The notes under the pieces: generated by a model
Told to the model about the DNA's origin: nothing
The model's database searches: none
The model's input: only the letters and a program-made list of their open reading frames with translations
In this document: positions 35,831 to 47,900 of the stretch, piece by piece
Position numbering within the stretch: position 1 is the first letter of the stretch
Layout of the letters: each line of letters opens with the position of its first letter
Made by a program: the position numbers and the translations under genes
From: Gnetum montanum
Lineage: Eukaryota > Streptophyta > Gnetopsida > Gnetales > Gnetaceae
Direction of reading: 5' to 3'
Assembly: GCA_015680685.1 (NCBI GenBank)
Contig: MNCI01002981.1
Coordinates: 157,710 to 221,709, forward strand
DNA length: 64,000 nucleotides

Positions 35831-36044
35831 TTTTAGGTTCAAAATTTTTTTGAGTGATATCGTGCGGTTAGGTAAGGGACGGTAAAGCAGTTAAAAGAGA
35901 AGTTAACTTGAAATTTTTTTTTAACTTGAAAAATCTTTAAAAACTGAAGCTTAAAAGGTTTCGGGACTTTCACCCCTCATCAGTGCGCTTAAGGTAATGC
36001 GGCAGGGCAGCCGAAGCATACTAGTACCATACAATAAATGATTT

Positions 36045-36390
36045 CCCAACTTGAAAATAGAACATAAAAATAATTAACTAAAAAATAGGAGATAAAAACA
36101 ATTAACTAAAAAATAGTAGATAAAAACAATTAACTAAAAACTAGGAGATAAAAATAATTAACTAAAAAATAGAAAATAAAAACAATTAATAGGAGATAAA
36201 AACAATTAACTAAAAAAATAGGAGATAAAAACAATTAACTAAAAAATAGGAAATAAAAACAATTAACTAAAAAATAGGAGATAAAAACAATTAACTAAAA
36301 AAAGGAGATAAAAACAATTAACTAAAAAATAGGAGATAAAAATAATTAACTAAAAAATAGGAGATAAAAATAATTAACTAAAAAATAGGA
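36045..36390 (+). repeat. Minisatellite, ~28-30 bp unit, about 12 copies
   Basis: The units are variants of AGGAGATAAAAACAATTAAC followed by TAAAAAAT, with truncated copies near 36185 and 36300. Two larger GC-rich blocks (36391-36440 and 36577-36630, sharing GGCC-CCA...CGAGTGGGGGTGGGAG) and a repeated GGCAATGCG...GCAGCCGAAGC motif (35990 and 36455) show a higher-order unit. Confidence 0.88.
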
Positions 36391-36771
36391 TGGCCCCCCA
36401 CTCGTGTTGGCCGAATGGGGGTGGGAGATGGTCCTAGCATTTTGAAAAAATAGTTTTTTAAGGCAATGCGATTGGCAGCCGAAGCTGCAAAGGCAAGAGA
36501 TGAGCATGCCAGTACAATCAATAAATAGGCTCCCAACTTACAAATAGGGAAAGATAATAATGACAACCAAAAAATAGGATAGGCCCCATTCGTGCCCGCC
36601 GAGTGGGGGTGGGAGGCAGTACTAGCATTTGAAAACAAACAATTTTTCAGGGGCGGGCTTTGGGTGCTAGCTCTTGCTACTTATGAATGGGTGTTAATAA
36701 GCAAGAAAAAATAAGAATATATCTGGCATGAAGGACTTAGATGTCACATTATTTAACTATGAAACGAAACT

Positions 36772-37260
36772 TGGCAAATAACCCAAAATTTTAATAAATT
36801 CATATTGTGATGAAAGATCAACTACCAATGACTCATATATGTCACCAGGAAGAATAAAATCAAGTGTCTTACATTAACATCGTTAGAAAAAGGCATCACA
36901 ACTTTTTTCTTGCAAGCTTGTAAATTTGCACTTTGAATGTCAACAAAAATTTCCAAATCAATAAAAGAAGCAAAAATTTCAACATTGGTTAAGGAAGATG
37001 GGAGTAATATAGAATCCCCATAGGGAAATTCAGATCTATTGGAGAAAATTTGAAGTGAGAAAATCAGATCTACTAAAAAAAAATCAAATTCACTAAAGAA
37101 ATATTAGATTTGCTGAAAAAATCAGATTTGCTGAAAAATATCAAATCCATTGAAAAAACATAAGATTTAGAAAAAAATTATAACAAAAGCTTTCTATTGA
37201 ACAAATTATAACAAATGCTTTCCATTGAACAAAATTATGATAAAAATTACCTAAATTATG
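36772..37260. other. A-rich sequence with short CAGATC/TTGCTGAAAAAATCAGATTTG-type repeats
   Basis: Imperfect direct repeats (AGATTTGCTGAAAAAATC and variants) cluster at 37025-37160. No open frame of note is present. Confidence 0.45.
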
Positions 37261-37269
37261 GGTATTAGA

Positions 37270-38330
37270 CACCAAAAAATATATATATTAAAAATAAAAA
37301 TTCAGAGTACAAAAGTAAAGACGCAAAGGAGAAACTCCAAAACAACAACAAAAAAAGGCCTAATGGTTTTGGGGATGCTTTTTTAGGGTTTTACCCTGAC
37401 AAATAATCTTGAAAAACCTCTATTCTAGGATAGGAAAAAGATCAGGGGGGTTGTTAAGGTGATGTGCTAGCTGGAGAAGAAAAATTAAATCCAAAACCTT
37501 AACAGAGCCCAATGTTGCAAGATGACCCCCAGTAAACCTGCAACAAGACAAAAGCTTATCGCACCCCCCGGGACGACAGCTGAAGAAGGAGATCAATACA
37601 CCTAATTCAAAGAGAATTTAGTTGGAAAGGTAATATTATTGAGAAAGCCTAGTTCCCGACAGTGAAGTTGAACATTACTAGCAATAGAGCATTTCATACC
37701 GTAGTCAAATTCATTGTAGTTTGTGTTTTGATACCAAGCATCTAAACGACATTTCCAAATAAAGAAGATAATCTCAAATAGGAGGATTTTCCAGGCTTTT
37801 TGAAGGTGACGCTTAACACAATCATCTTGAAGGATACATTGAGGAAAACGAATAGAATGATTAGGAAGGAAGACTTGGAGAGATTGACACCATTTCCAAA
37901 TGTATTGAGAGAATGAACAATCCCAAAAGACATGTTGAAAAGAATCATCCGCTTTACAAATGGGGCATTTAGGATGATCAATTCCTAACAAATGAAGCCT
38001 ATGTCCGATGGGAAGACATTGATGAACCAAGGACCAAAACAAGAAACGATGCTTAGGTTGGGCCTTGGAAGTCCAAATCCGACGAAAAATAGTTTTCCAC
38101 TTGTGATCCTGGAGATGTAAACTCCAACGTCTATTTAGAGTGGAAAATTAAAAAACTTGCGCATGAAACCAAGATTTGGCTTTAGAGATGCGTAAAGAGC
38201 AAAGAGGGGAACCGTCAGACCAAAACCAATCTTCATACCAAGGAATATTACTATGCAACTTATGCACAACAAAGTTAGAAAGAACTTGCTCTATGTGTTG
38301 GAAAAAGATCAGACCTTATTCTCGTTTAGA
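37270..38330 (-). pseudogene. LINE ORF2 C-terminus with RVT zinc-binding domain and 3' tail
   Basis: An open frame at 37602-38042 reads MFWSLVHQCLPIGHRL, then HPKCPICKADDSFQHVFWDCSF, IWKWCQ, and WKILLFEIIFFIWKCR. This is the zf-RVT module of plant L1-type LINEs (W-x-x-L-x-x-x-LP-x-x-x-x-L, C-P-x-C, E/D-x-x-x-H-x-F-x-x-C, W). Upstream codons to about 38330 continue the family (WYEDWFWSDG, KWKTIFRRIW) with a stop. Downstream to about 37270 is the 3' UTR (GGGTAAAACCCT on the minus strand), part of which recurs at 50400-50530. Confidence 0.82.
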
Positions 38331-41040
38331 AGTGCTGAAATAAGTTTTCACTTCCTACTAAAAACTCTCTGTTAATAAAATTATTTAAATTATAAGAAAA
38401 ACTTTCTCAAAATTATGATTTTTTTTTATTTTACTAATTTGGCTAAGAAGGATGAACCGAGTTGGACGCAGTTGGATGCTCATAAATATGAAGAGGAGTT
38501 GACTTTTCGATTCACCTTTAGAATTCTAAAGAAAATTGTTTGCTTTTTGTCAAACCCCGGGAATGGTATTGGTTGCTGAGGCTTAGAATGACTTATTTTG
38601 TTATGCTAATAAGTCACAAGAAGAATCCGCCCGCATTAGATCCATCTGTGACAATGTCCAACTTCGTAATCAAAAAGCGAAACTCTTCCTGAATTTTCCG
38701 TCTTTCTTTTCATCAAGATCTTCATCAGAGGATGATAAGAATTCGAATTCGAATAAGCATATTTACTTGAAATTTCATGTCAGAATATGACTTGTATAAT
38801 GCAAATCAAGTCAAATACCTTTAAAAGCCTTCTGTTTTAACGTAAAAACAGATATAGTATACATAGTTAAGGTGTCAGTAACACCAACCTAAGACGTAAT
38901 AAATTAATCTGTCATTAAACTGTTTCCTCCCATGTTTTAAGAAGGCGGCCGCTGGAGATTAGACCACAATTCTTCCTTCACCAACAACTTATTAGAAAAG
39001 CGTGCGTCTGTTGGCGCTTCACTTTATTGGGATATTGATTTTTGAGATTTGTGGGTTGTGCCAGATTACAGCTTGGGAGGTAGAAAATTTGAAAACACAA
39101 AAATTTAAGGAAAACGTTGCATCTTGTGGAGCACTCTGGAAATCGGCATATTTAGTTCCGCAAAATCAAACAAATTTCTTAAAATAAAAGGTGACCTCTA
39201 CCGATTCAGATGCAATCCTGCCCCACCCCATTTATGGGCTTCTCAATCAGTGAGATGTTAATTCTCAATGTTTTGACAGTGAGATGTTAATGCACAGGTA
39301 AGACTCTTGATTTAATTAAAAGTTCCAAATTATAGATTCGATTTTAATAAAGAATATTGAATTATAAGATTTTAATTTAGCTATATGGATTAAGATTCAA
39401 TTATTTCGGTTTGCCACAATGTTTTGCTTCCAATCGTAACGACATTCTGCTTTGTATCCGTGAACTTTAGGCCTCATTTCATGGATGCTCTGATTTTCTA
39501 AGCTCACATGTGATGCTGAACAGAGCAGATAACAACCAAAGCCGACTAAAACAAAACTATAATGTTCATGAACAGTGACCTAATAATGCTTGTTATGCAT
39601 CTATTGAAATACCAAACTCCCAATTGTCGAGCGTGCATGATGCGGGCCGACAGCATATCAACTAATGCCGACTTAGAGAATTTAGTTGATGTGAACGCTG
39701 GATCAATAATAAACATCACATTCACAAGCAAAACGGCGGGAAACCAATTTAATATTCCTGTACAAGTGGACGGATAATGCACAAATTGAAATGTGTGGAT
39801 CATGATAAGATTTGCAGGGATGTGCAAATTCCAAGCACGTAGTGTGTACAATACAAGATCCCACAGCACTGTTGAACCCGTGCAAGAGCTGCAAAATCTG
39901 TCGCTGTCGAAGCTTTTGGCAGCCCTCATCTGCAGTAACCAATTTCACAGCGAAATTTTTGTCGGTCCGTTCATGTCGTATTCCCATCCATAACTAATAA
40001 TGAAAATCATAATGTCGATATTGAAGTTTTGTCGGCCGTAATCTGCAGAAACAATTTCACACTGGCAAATATTTGTGGGCCTTTTCATTTCTCCATTCAA
40101 TCATTCCATTATTCTTCCGCATTTTACACAGGAAAATATTTGTGGGTCTTTTAATTTCTCCATTTAAGCATCCCATTATTCGTCCGCATCAATTAGTCTC
40201 TGAAACATTCATTACAGTTTCTGAACGCCACCGCGTGCCCTGTAATAGAAGCAACTTCTTCTGATCATTCATCGCTGAGAAAATGCTACACTGCGTGCCC
40301 TGTAATAGAAGCAACTTCTTCTGATCATTCATCGCTGAGAAAATGCTACACTGCAGGCGCGTTGACATTGACACTTGTGAACAACTTTTTTAATCTGATC
40401 TTTCTGTACTTGCTCTGATATAAGGCTCGGAGCTGCATAGATAAATTGGACGGCTGTTACTTTAACTGCCCACCACGACCCACTTTTTCTTCTTGATTAA
40501 CCCCGGACCAAGAAACTAGAAATCCAAAGCATCACGCCATGATTAACTGTACAAAACTGTACAACAAAGTCTGAATTCATCCATTACCACATGCAGAATT
40601 AAAGTTCTTATCTCCCATGTAGGATTCATTCCCTTTACTTTAGAATCAACATGCCTGTGGACAGTCTGTAACTGCGTAATTAGTGCTGTTACTGGCTCTG
40701 CCATTATTTAGGTATCATCTTTTTGTGGTGTGCTTTTTGCTGGTTTCTTTTGTATTCGAGTTAGTATCCGGTCCTGTCTTGAAAAGTGGGGATTTCCTTT
40801 CGTTTTGCCCAGATTGGAAACTTCTATCAAGGAATATCAGCAGAGACGCAAACACGACTTTCAGAGGGCTGGATTAAGAAGTTTCTGCAGAAGAAGCGAG
40901 GACCGGATTCCTTGTTGGAGATTTCAGGTCCTCCAAACTTGCAGAGGACAGTGTCACGGTTCAGGTGGTGGAAGAGATGTACCGTTAAGCAGCTGAAAAT
41001 ACTGATCCAGGAGGTCTGCATGGTGCATACGGAACCCAGA
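38331..41040. other. Low-copy upstream region of the ILK gene
   Basis: No retroelement ends are seen. About 39500-40350 resembles 17600-18050 (shared TTTCACACTG-x-CAAA-x-TTTTTGTGGG and CTGAACGCCACC). A short unrecognised coding-like stretch at about 38590-38770 (KSQEESARIRSICDNV, Ser-rich end) could be an exon or a remnant. Open frames at 40683-41055 overlap in all three frames and show no domain. They may be 5' UTR. Confidence 0.45.
40233..40352 (+). repeat. Perfect or near-perfect 60-bp tandem duplication
   Basis: GCGTGCCCTGTAATAGAAGC through AGAAAATGCTACACT is present twice head to tail, with almost no differences. This points to a recent duplication, or an assembly artefact. It lies in the block that resembles 17.98 kb, which has only one copy. 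Confidence 0.92.
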
Positions 41041-41867
41041 TTGAGATTGCCTTGACAGGAGAGCAGAGAAACTCGGAAATTTTCACTTCAAAAGAGTAGG
41101 TGGGTTGTCAATATATGAATTTGTTAGAGAGTCTGAAATCCTTGCATTTATCGACACGGTGATTCCAATTCAAAAGAGTAGGTGGGTTGCCAATATATGT
41201 ATTTGTTACAGGGTCTGAAATCTTTGCATTTATCGACACGGTGATTCCCGTGAGCGAAATTTTCAAAAGAGGTGGGTTGTAGACTTGTAGCAATAGTTGT
41301 AATCTTATTATAAATCATCTAAGTCAAGGATACTGTGATTATAGTGATCACTGTTGCCGTGAACAGGAATTATAGCAGCATTTGCTCGATTTTGGCGAGA
41401 CTGCCAAAACAGGAAACAAGACACGTGCAATTTCCAATTCAAACCAGGTGGGTTGTAGCCATGGTTCTTATCGAATCAGAAATCATTGTATTCAGGGATA
41501 CTGTGATTAGAGTGAAATCATATTTGCTGTGAACAGGAATCATAGTAGTATCTGGCTCAATGTTTGTTGAGACTGCCAAAACAGGAAAGAAGAAACGTGA
41601 AATTTTCAATTCAAAAGAGGTGGGTTATAGCTATAGTTCTTACAATCAGAAATCATTTTACCCAGGGATACTGTGATTATAGTGAAATCATATTTTTTCT
41701 GAACAGGAATTACAGTAGCGTTGGCCCAATTTTTGTTGAGACTGCAAGACAGGAAAGAAGAAACGTGAAATTTCCAGTTCAAAACAGGTGGGTTTTGGCC
41801 CCTCTTGGGGTAAATATCTGTTACCCAATCAGAATTCCTCTCCCCACCTTCACCTTCCTGTAAACAG
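41041..41867 (+). repeat. Tandem exon-like repeats 5' of the ILK coding exon
   Basis: Three units of 170, 170 and 161 bp each contain an acceptor-like GTGAACAG or CTGAACAG, an 81-83 bp block (41367-41447, 41537-41619, 41707-41787) and a donor-like AG/GTGGGTT. The blocks share GAAT-x-A-TAG-x-AG, GAGACTGC and AACGTG. The fourth acceptor (TGTAAACAG, block from 41868) leads into the exon carrying the start codon. An older set of ~82-90 bp units with the same AG/GTGGGTTG junction is at about 41080-41280. They may be alternative 5' UTR exons; no transcript evidence is available. Confidence 0.65.
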
Positions 41868-41919
41868 GATTTGCAGGAGCATTAGCCTAGTCCTATTAGA
41901 TTGAGCAGCAGCAAAGAAG

Positions 41920-44900
41920 ATGGATGTGGTGATGCAGCTGAAGCGAGGCATGAGCCGGCAGTGGTCTCTGGAATCGCTGAAGAACCTGGGGCTGAAAATG
42001 GGGAAAGTCAAATCCATGAAAACAGAGCACAGATTCAGCTTTGGGCGGCAATCATCCATGGATCCGCACAGGCGGAGCCAAGAAGAAGAAGCACAGGCAC
42101 AACTGGTACTGGCTGTTCCAGAACAATTGGATGCAACGATGCAGATGTTGTTTCTGGCCTGCAAGGGCGATGTTAAGGGTGTGCAGGCTTTGCTGGACAG
42201 CGGCCGTGTCCACGTGGACAGCGCCGATTTTGATGACCGCAGAGCCCTCCACGTGGCCTCCTGCGCGGGCCACCTGGACGTTGTTAAGCTCCTGCTCAGC
42301 CGCGGCGCCAATGTCAACGTCAGAGATCGCTGGGGCAGTACAGTAAGCATCACTGCAGTGCCTGATTATTGCTCTTTTCTGCAAAATTTTGCAGTTTGTT
42401 TGATGGGTTGAATCAACACTCGGGTGTTCTGTTGTGTTGTTACTGTGGAGTAATTTCAAATGCATGTTTGGTGGGAGTACTAGTGTCACTGTAACAAGAA
42501 TTCTTGGAAAAAATGTTGACCTGGGATTGAAATGTAGTGTTCGGGCTATACAACAGATTCCGTGTTTCAATTTGATTGAAAAATACATTGCTTACAATTT
42601 TGGTATTTGGAAAAATTTGGGAATGAGATCAAACTATTTGGGCATGTCTTTAAAATAGCAGATTCTATGATTAAATATAATATTTCTTTATTTTTTCTAC
42701 GAAACTGAAGTATCTAACTAAAATTTGAAAACTCTATGAATCATATTGCTTTCAAGTTTCAAGTAGATGAGTTAAACAGTTTGAAATATCTAATTTCTTT
42801 TCTCTTTCGGAAATGGCTGACAGCCAATTGCAGATGCAAAGTTTTACGGGAACGAGGAAATCTGCAGTATTCTTAAAGCCAAGGGAGCTAAAATGCCTGT
42901 GAGTTTCACTTGTTTACTCACGATATATATTATGTTTAAAGAACTAAGAAGCTCATCTTAAAACCACAAATACGTGGTATTACTTTAATAATATCTCTTT
43001 GCACGTTTGAATTTGCAGAAAACGCCCATGAGTGTAGCAAATCCTCGCAATGTTCCAGAATATGAACTCAACCCTAAGGAGCTTGCGTTTCCAAAAAATG
43101 TAGATTTGAATAAGGTGATCAGAAAATTCTGAAATATTATCTTTTGTTTTTCCCCCCCTTTTTAACGACGGTATGCATGATTTTGTTGTTATACAAGGTA
43201 CTATGCATTGGTTTCCACAGCCAAAAATATTTCAACTTTCTCAGTTTAAGTGCTGAGGAGATTTTACTCATCGGTTTAAATTTTTTCTTTCTTCTTTTAT
43301 CAAGCATCACCGTTTCTTGGAATTTTACTTTTCTTGTATTTGAAGAAATTCTCAAACTGACTATTCAGATCATGCACACGGCTGGCTATCAACTAGCAAA
43401 GTGGAATGGCACTAAGGTGGCCGTGAAGATTCTCAATGAGGACTATTTCTTCAATCCAGAAAGCATGTACGTTTAGATGTCAAGTTAAATAATATTAGTT
43501 TTGTAAATTAGTTTAGGCAGGAGATTGTGCCATTGAATATCTTCTATGTAGGGGAAGTTGAGGTGTTTTTTAAGCAGCTTCCTTGACTTACTTGAATTAT
43601 ACTGAAGTGAAGTTTTACTTACATCTGTATAGACCCAACCAATCTGCTAGAGAATTGAATTTATACAAAATACATAAGTAGCAATACAACTTGAGTACAA
43701 TAGATACGTTTAATAATCATGTAGTTTGAATGCTTCTTCTAAATAATGACCTAGAAGCAACATGGGTAGATTAAATAACTCATACAAAGTTTTACATAAT
43801 ATTTGTCATTTTCTTTAGAAAAATCTGTTTCACAGCGCTGTAATAATATGTGTTGTTCATCTTCTACAGCTTGTAGTAGGCACATTGATATATAAAATCC
43901 TCATATTACACATTTTTCTATCATCTAATTTCAATATCCCTTTCTTACCCTATTAATTAGCATTTGTATGGATATAGGGATAGTTGCATGTAGATATTTT
44001 GCTTCATTATGGATTCCATTTATAATTTTTTGTCAATAAAAATGAAGTTTAGTTTAGTTTTGTGCTTTATTTTGCTGCATCTTAAAAACCTTCTCCCCTG
44101 ACAATTTTTGAGCCTTTTCTAAATTCAGTAAGTGTGTTATCAGGAATTGAACTCTGGTCTTTGAAATAAAAAAGAACTGTACCAATCACAAGACTGTTAT
44201 CTTTGAATTAGACTTCCATACAGTAATTATTGAAGATAGTAGAGATTCCAACATTAGGCTGCAAATATTTGAAAATACAATGACATGTTAACTAGAAAAC
44301 AGAATATAATGGTGTGCATCTTATAAAAGATGATGCCAGCAAACAGTATTTGTTGATTTATTCTGCTTATAACAGAGGTTCGAATTACATATCTGTGTTT
44401 CTAAGTGGGAACATACTAAAATATATGTTCATTAGTTATTAAAAAAAAACATTCTAGCGAAATATTAATTCGGTATCATGGTCAATAATATTGTTTCTAA
44501 GATATTAAAGGCTGATATGACATCTTTAGTCACATCAACTTTTATGACCTGCAAGGGAAATAACATCAGATGTGTATTTCTTTAGTAATTTCAGTGTATA
44601 ATATTTTCCTGCTAGTGACACAACACCTCACAGTGGCATTAAGGAGTATTCATTCAACTATTAATAGGTCGAATGCTCCACCATGACGCCATTTTTTGAG
44701 TCGACAGATTTCTTTGCACACCAGTTTGCAAGTAGTACAAGACGCTAGCTGATGCAAGGAACAGGGAACCATATTTTTGTTAACTTTGTGTTAATTAGAT
44801 AGTTACAATATCATATTTCAAGAAATGACTTTTGGGTGGTTTTCCAAGGTGATATTGAATCGAGTTTCAGTTTCAGGTTCAGGTTCAGGTTCACATATGA

Positions 44901-47900
44901 AGCTTAAAGAATTCACTAACGTTAAGGTGCTCTCATCATCATTTTCTAGCATGTATGCACTTCCGTTGTCTAAGTATTAATGGCAGAACCCTGTAACTGT
45001 TGTAAAATAAGTGAATAGATAAGGAATCCAGAAAATAAATGTGCAAAGAGAAGTTTTCAAGAGCCATCTTTACCATGCTAAAGCCATCTTCATTAACTTT
45101 AGAAGTCATAGAGCTTTTAACGGTGTAAAGTATAAGAAATTTATAAGGTTAGCATTTCATGAGTCGCATGTGATTGTGTTGTTTTTAAGATGCTGCATTT
45201 GACGATTTCACTTTATGTTATACGTATCTGTCAAATTTGTTAAACTACTTTTGTTTTCCAATGCCTGAGTTAGTGAAATTGTCTTTCAAAATCTTAAGAT
45301 GCTATATAATATATTTCTCCTACAACTGTCCACAATCATTGTGTTCTGTTCTGGCAGAAAACTGTTCAGGAATGAATTATCATTATTGATAAAAGTTCGG
45401 CATCCTAATGTTGTCCAGTTTGTCGGTGCTGTCACTCAGAATGCTCCTATGATGATAGTTTCAGAGCATCTCCCACAGGTAAGCTCTAAATGTTTCCCAA
45501 GTTTAGGCATTTATAGATGTGTTCTTGAGACCTTTCTTCTTTATCAAGGATTCAATTATTGCACGTTGTGGGATTTGCCCCTGACTGTAATTTCTCTCTT
45601 ATTGAAGCCATAGTTTCATTGAAAGAGAGGACAGATATTTGGTGATTTAAATATAAAATCTTTGAGAGAAAAAACATTCATTGTTGAAACTTGCCCTTAA
45701 TATTTCATTGCTAGGTTACCAAATGGTATTATATTTCAGCATGATGCATTGGAATTGAACAGGTAACTTTAACTTCACAAATTATTCCAATAATACAAGT
45801 GTTCAACCTTGCTTTTTGTTTGTAACATTCAATGCCTTTTTTCAAAGTTGGTATTCCTATCATCGCAGCCTAAAGTACTAGTTAAAAAGTGATACATGGT
45901 CAAATTTCTGGTTCGAAGTATGAAAGTTCCATCACCCGTACATCTAGAAATTTGTTGTGCGGGTGATTCTAGATAGGCCATACATCTAGAAATTTGTAGA
46001 ATTACTAAGACATTGTCAAAAATTTACCTGAGGTCCACAATTTTACACATGCATGTAAAGCTACTGCACTTAGACTTGTTTCCTCGGTTATCTTCTAGTA
46101 ACAAATTGATTATCAAAATGATTTTAGAATAATGAGTAAACGGTGCATACAGTATCACAACTCAATGAGAAATTCAGGTTGACGTTAAGTTTCAATTTTG
46201 GAATTATTTAGATTGTTTAATGGACAATGTTATGGAGATTTTACATTTCAAAATAGGTAATAACCCATGTCTTCGTCTTTATACTCTCATGTGGTTTTTA
46301 CATTTAACTGAAACTGAAACTAAAATTTTGTGATGTCTGTAGACCCTCTAATGTATGTAGACCCTCTAGATCTATTGGACACTAGAAGCATACATACTAT
46401 GAGTTTTGAAAACATCATTAAGAAAATTGCCAAGTGTTCTTGTTAACATTTGGAACAAATCAACCAAATTTGCTGCTGTAACATCCCATCTATGTCTAAT
46501 AGCTCTAATGCAGTACATTGTAGAAATTCAAGAAATATATGAATTGCATGCTATGTTTTCTGAAATTGCCTCACCTGATTCATTTATTGTGTTGTTCATC
46601 TGCTCTCAGAACATCAAGCTTTTTTAGTTCCCATCAATAATTTTTACCTGCCTCAAATTCTATTTTATATCTTGATTCTTTGTCAAGTTACATTTTATTT
46701 ATCAATTGTTTTCTCAAAACTCTTAAGCCTATTGTAGGATTTTAAGTTCACATTTATGCCATAATTGCTATCAAACTGTAAAACTTTATTGTTTAAAATT
46801 TGTGCTTAAGCTTGTGGTTAAATTCAAGGTCCGTAGTGCCTTTCGCTACTGGTTTGTGAAGTTAAAGAATCTTCTCTCTTTCTAATATCAGTATATTACC
46901 TGAGCATGAGCTATTTGTGATCATGGTTTGTTTCTTCTGTCAGGGAAACTTGAGTAGTTACCTTCAGAAAAATGGGCGCTTAAAACCTGCAAAGGCATTG
47001 AGTTTTGCTCTCGACATTGCCAGGTTAATTACAATGCTAACAATTCAAAAATAATTGGCATTTTGCATCCCCATTGTGAATTTCAAAGGGTTGATTTTAG
47101 TGAAGAATTAATGTTTGCTATGAGAAATTTTTATGAGGAATCAATTCCGTATAGTCTACCTGCTTTCATGTTTTTGTGATTTATTAGCTTTGCCTGACTC
47201 AAGCATCCTAATTTAATCAATTGTTGATATTTCATTGATTGCTGCATTTCTAAGATACGTAACTTTGTATCATTTACCAACATATAGAGTTTAGATTCAC
47301 CTGTGGTGTATATACTTTTAATTAAGGCTCTACTATTGATCTTTTGTTTTTATTCTTGTTTTTCTTACTGCTTCTTCTCTTCCAGTACAATTTTGTTGGC
47401 TAAGATGACCCTTTCCTAATAAAAAATTTAGTTGTGTATTTTTATTTTATTTTTATTTTGGGGAATACTTCAGATATTCATATGAGAACTCAAAATTTCC
47501 ATTCAGTATGAAACGTGTTGGTATCGCTGCCTTCAAAATGGAGAACATGCCTCTAGTCCGAAGAACTTGTAACCTACATTTTTTTGTTTTATTTATTTAT
47601 CAGATGAATCAATCATTGATAGTTTTTTGGCAGCTGCCTTTCCTCGTTAAACACATACTATAAGTCTAGGTTCAGTTTTTACCTCATATAACGTACATTA
47701 TTTGAAACAAAGTTTGGAAATCCACAAGTCAGGATTTTATTATGCCAAAATCTTTACAAGATCCTGCTGCAGCTTCGACTTAGATCAATTGAACAAATCA
47801 ATAAAATCTGGAGTGCTTTGCTAACATGTGATGTTAAAAATTTGGAAGGAAAGAAACCAAAGGGCTTTTGAAGGGATAGAAATCAATATATTGATCAGAT

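Larger units (their letters stand above)
35491..36771 (+). repeat. Direct ~85-bp repeat flanking an integrase fragment and minisatellite
   Basis: The segment TAATAAGCA-A/G-GAAAAAATAAG through AAGGACTTAGATGTCACATT to GAAAC-A/G-AAACTT occurs at about 35493-35585 and again at about 36688-36771. The intervening 1.1 kb holds the integrase fragment and the tandem repeats. The right copy lacks about 13 bp. Confidence 0.8.

Noticed and set aside
36045-36390. Regular ~29-bp repeats suggesting a CRISPR-like array
   Set aside because: The units abut with no variable spacers, the repeats vary and are A-rich, and the surrounding DNA is plant nuclear. It is a minisatellite.
40683-41055. Three overlapping open frames upstream of ILK as a separate gene
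   Set aside because: No domain, no clear initiation context and overlapping frames. It is more likely 5' leader or chance, and is recorded only as part of the upstream region.
42342-42411. Read-through of ILK exon 1 to a stop at about 42411
   Set aside because: The GTAAGC donor after AGT-ACA and the ankyrin continuation in the next exon (PIADAKFYGNEE) support splicing.
41850-42588. Long antisense and alternate-frame ORFs over the first ILK exon (up to 178 codons)
   Set aside because: They are shadows of the GC-rich ankyrin-coding exon. The sense frame has recognisable repeats and joins downstream exons in phase.
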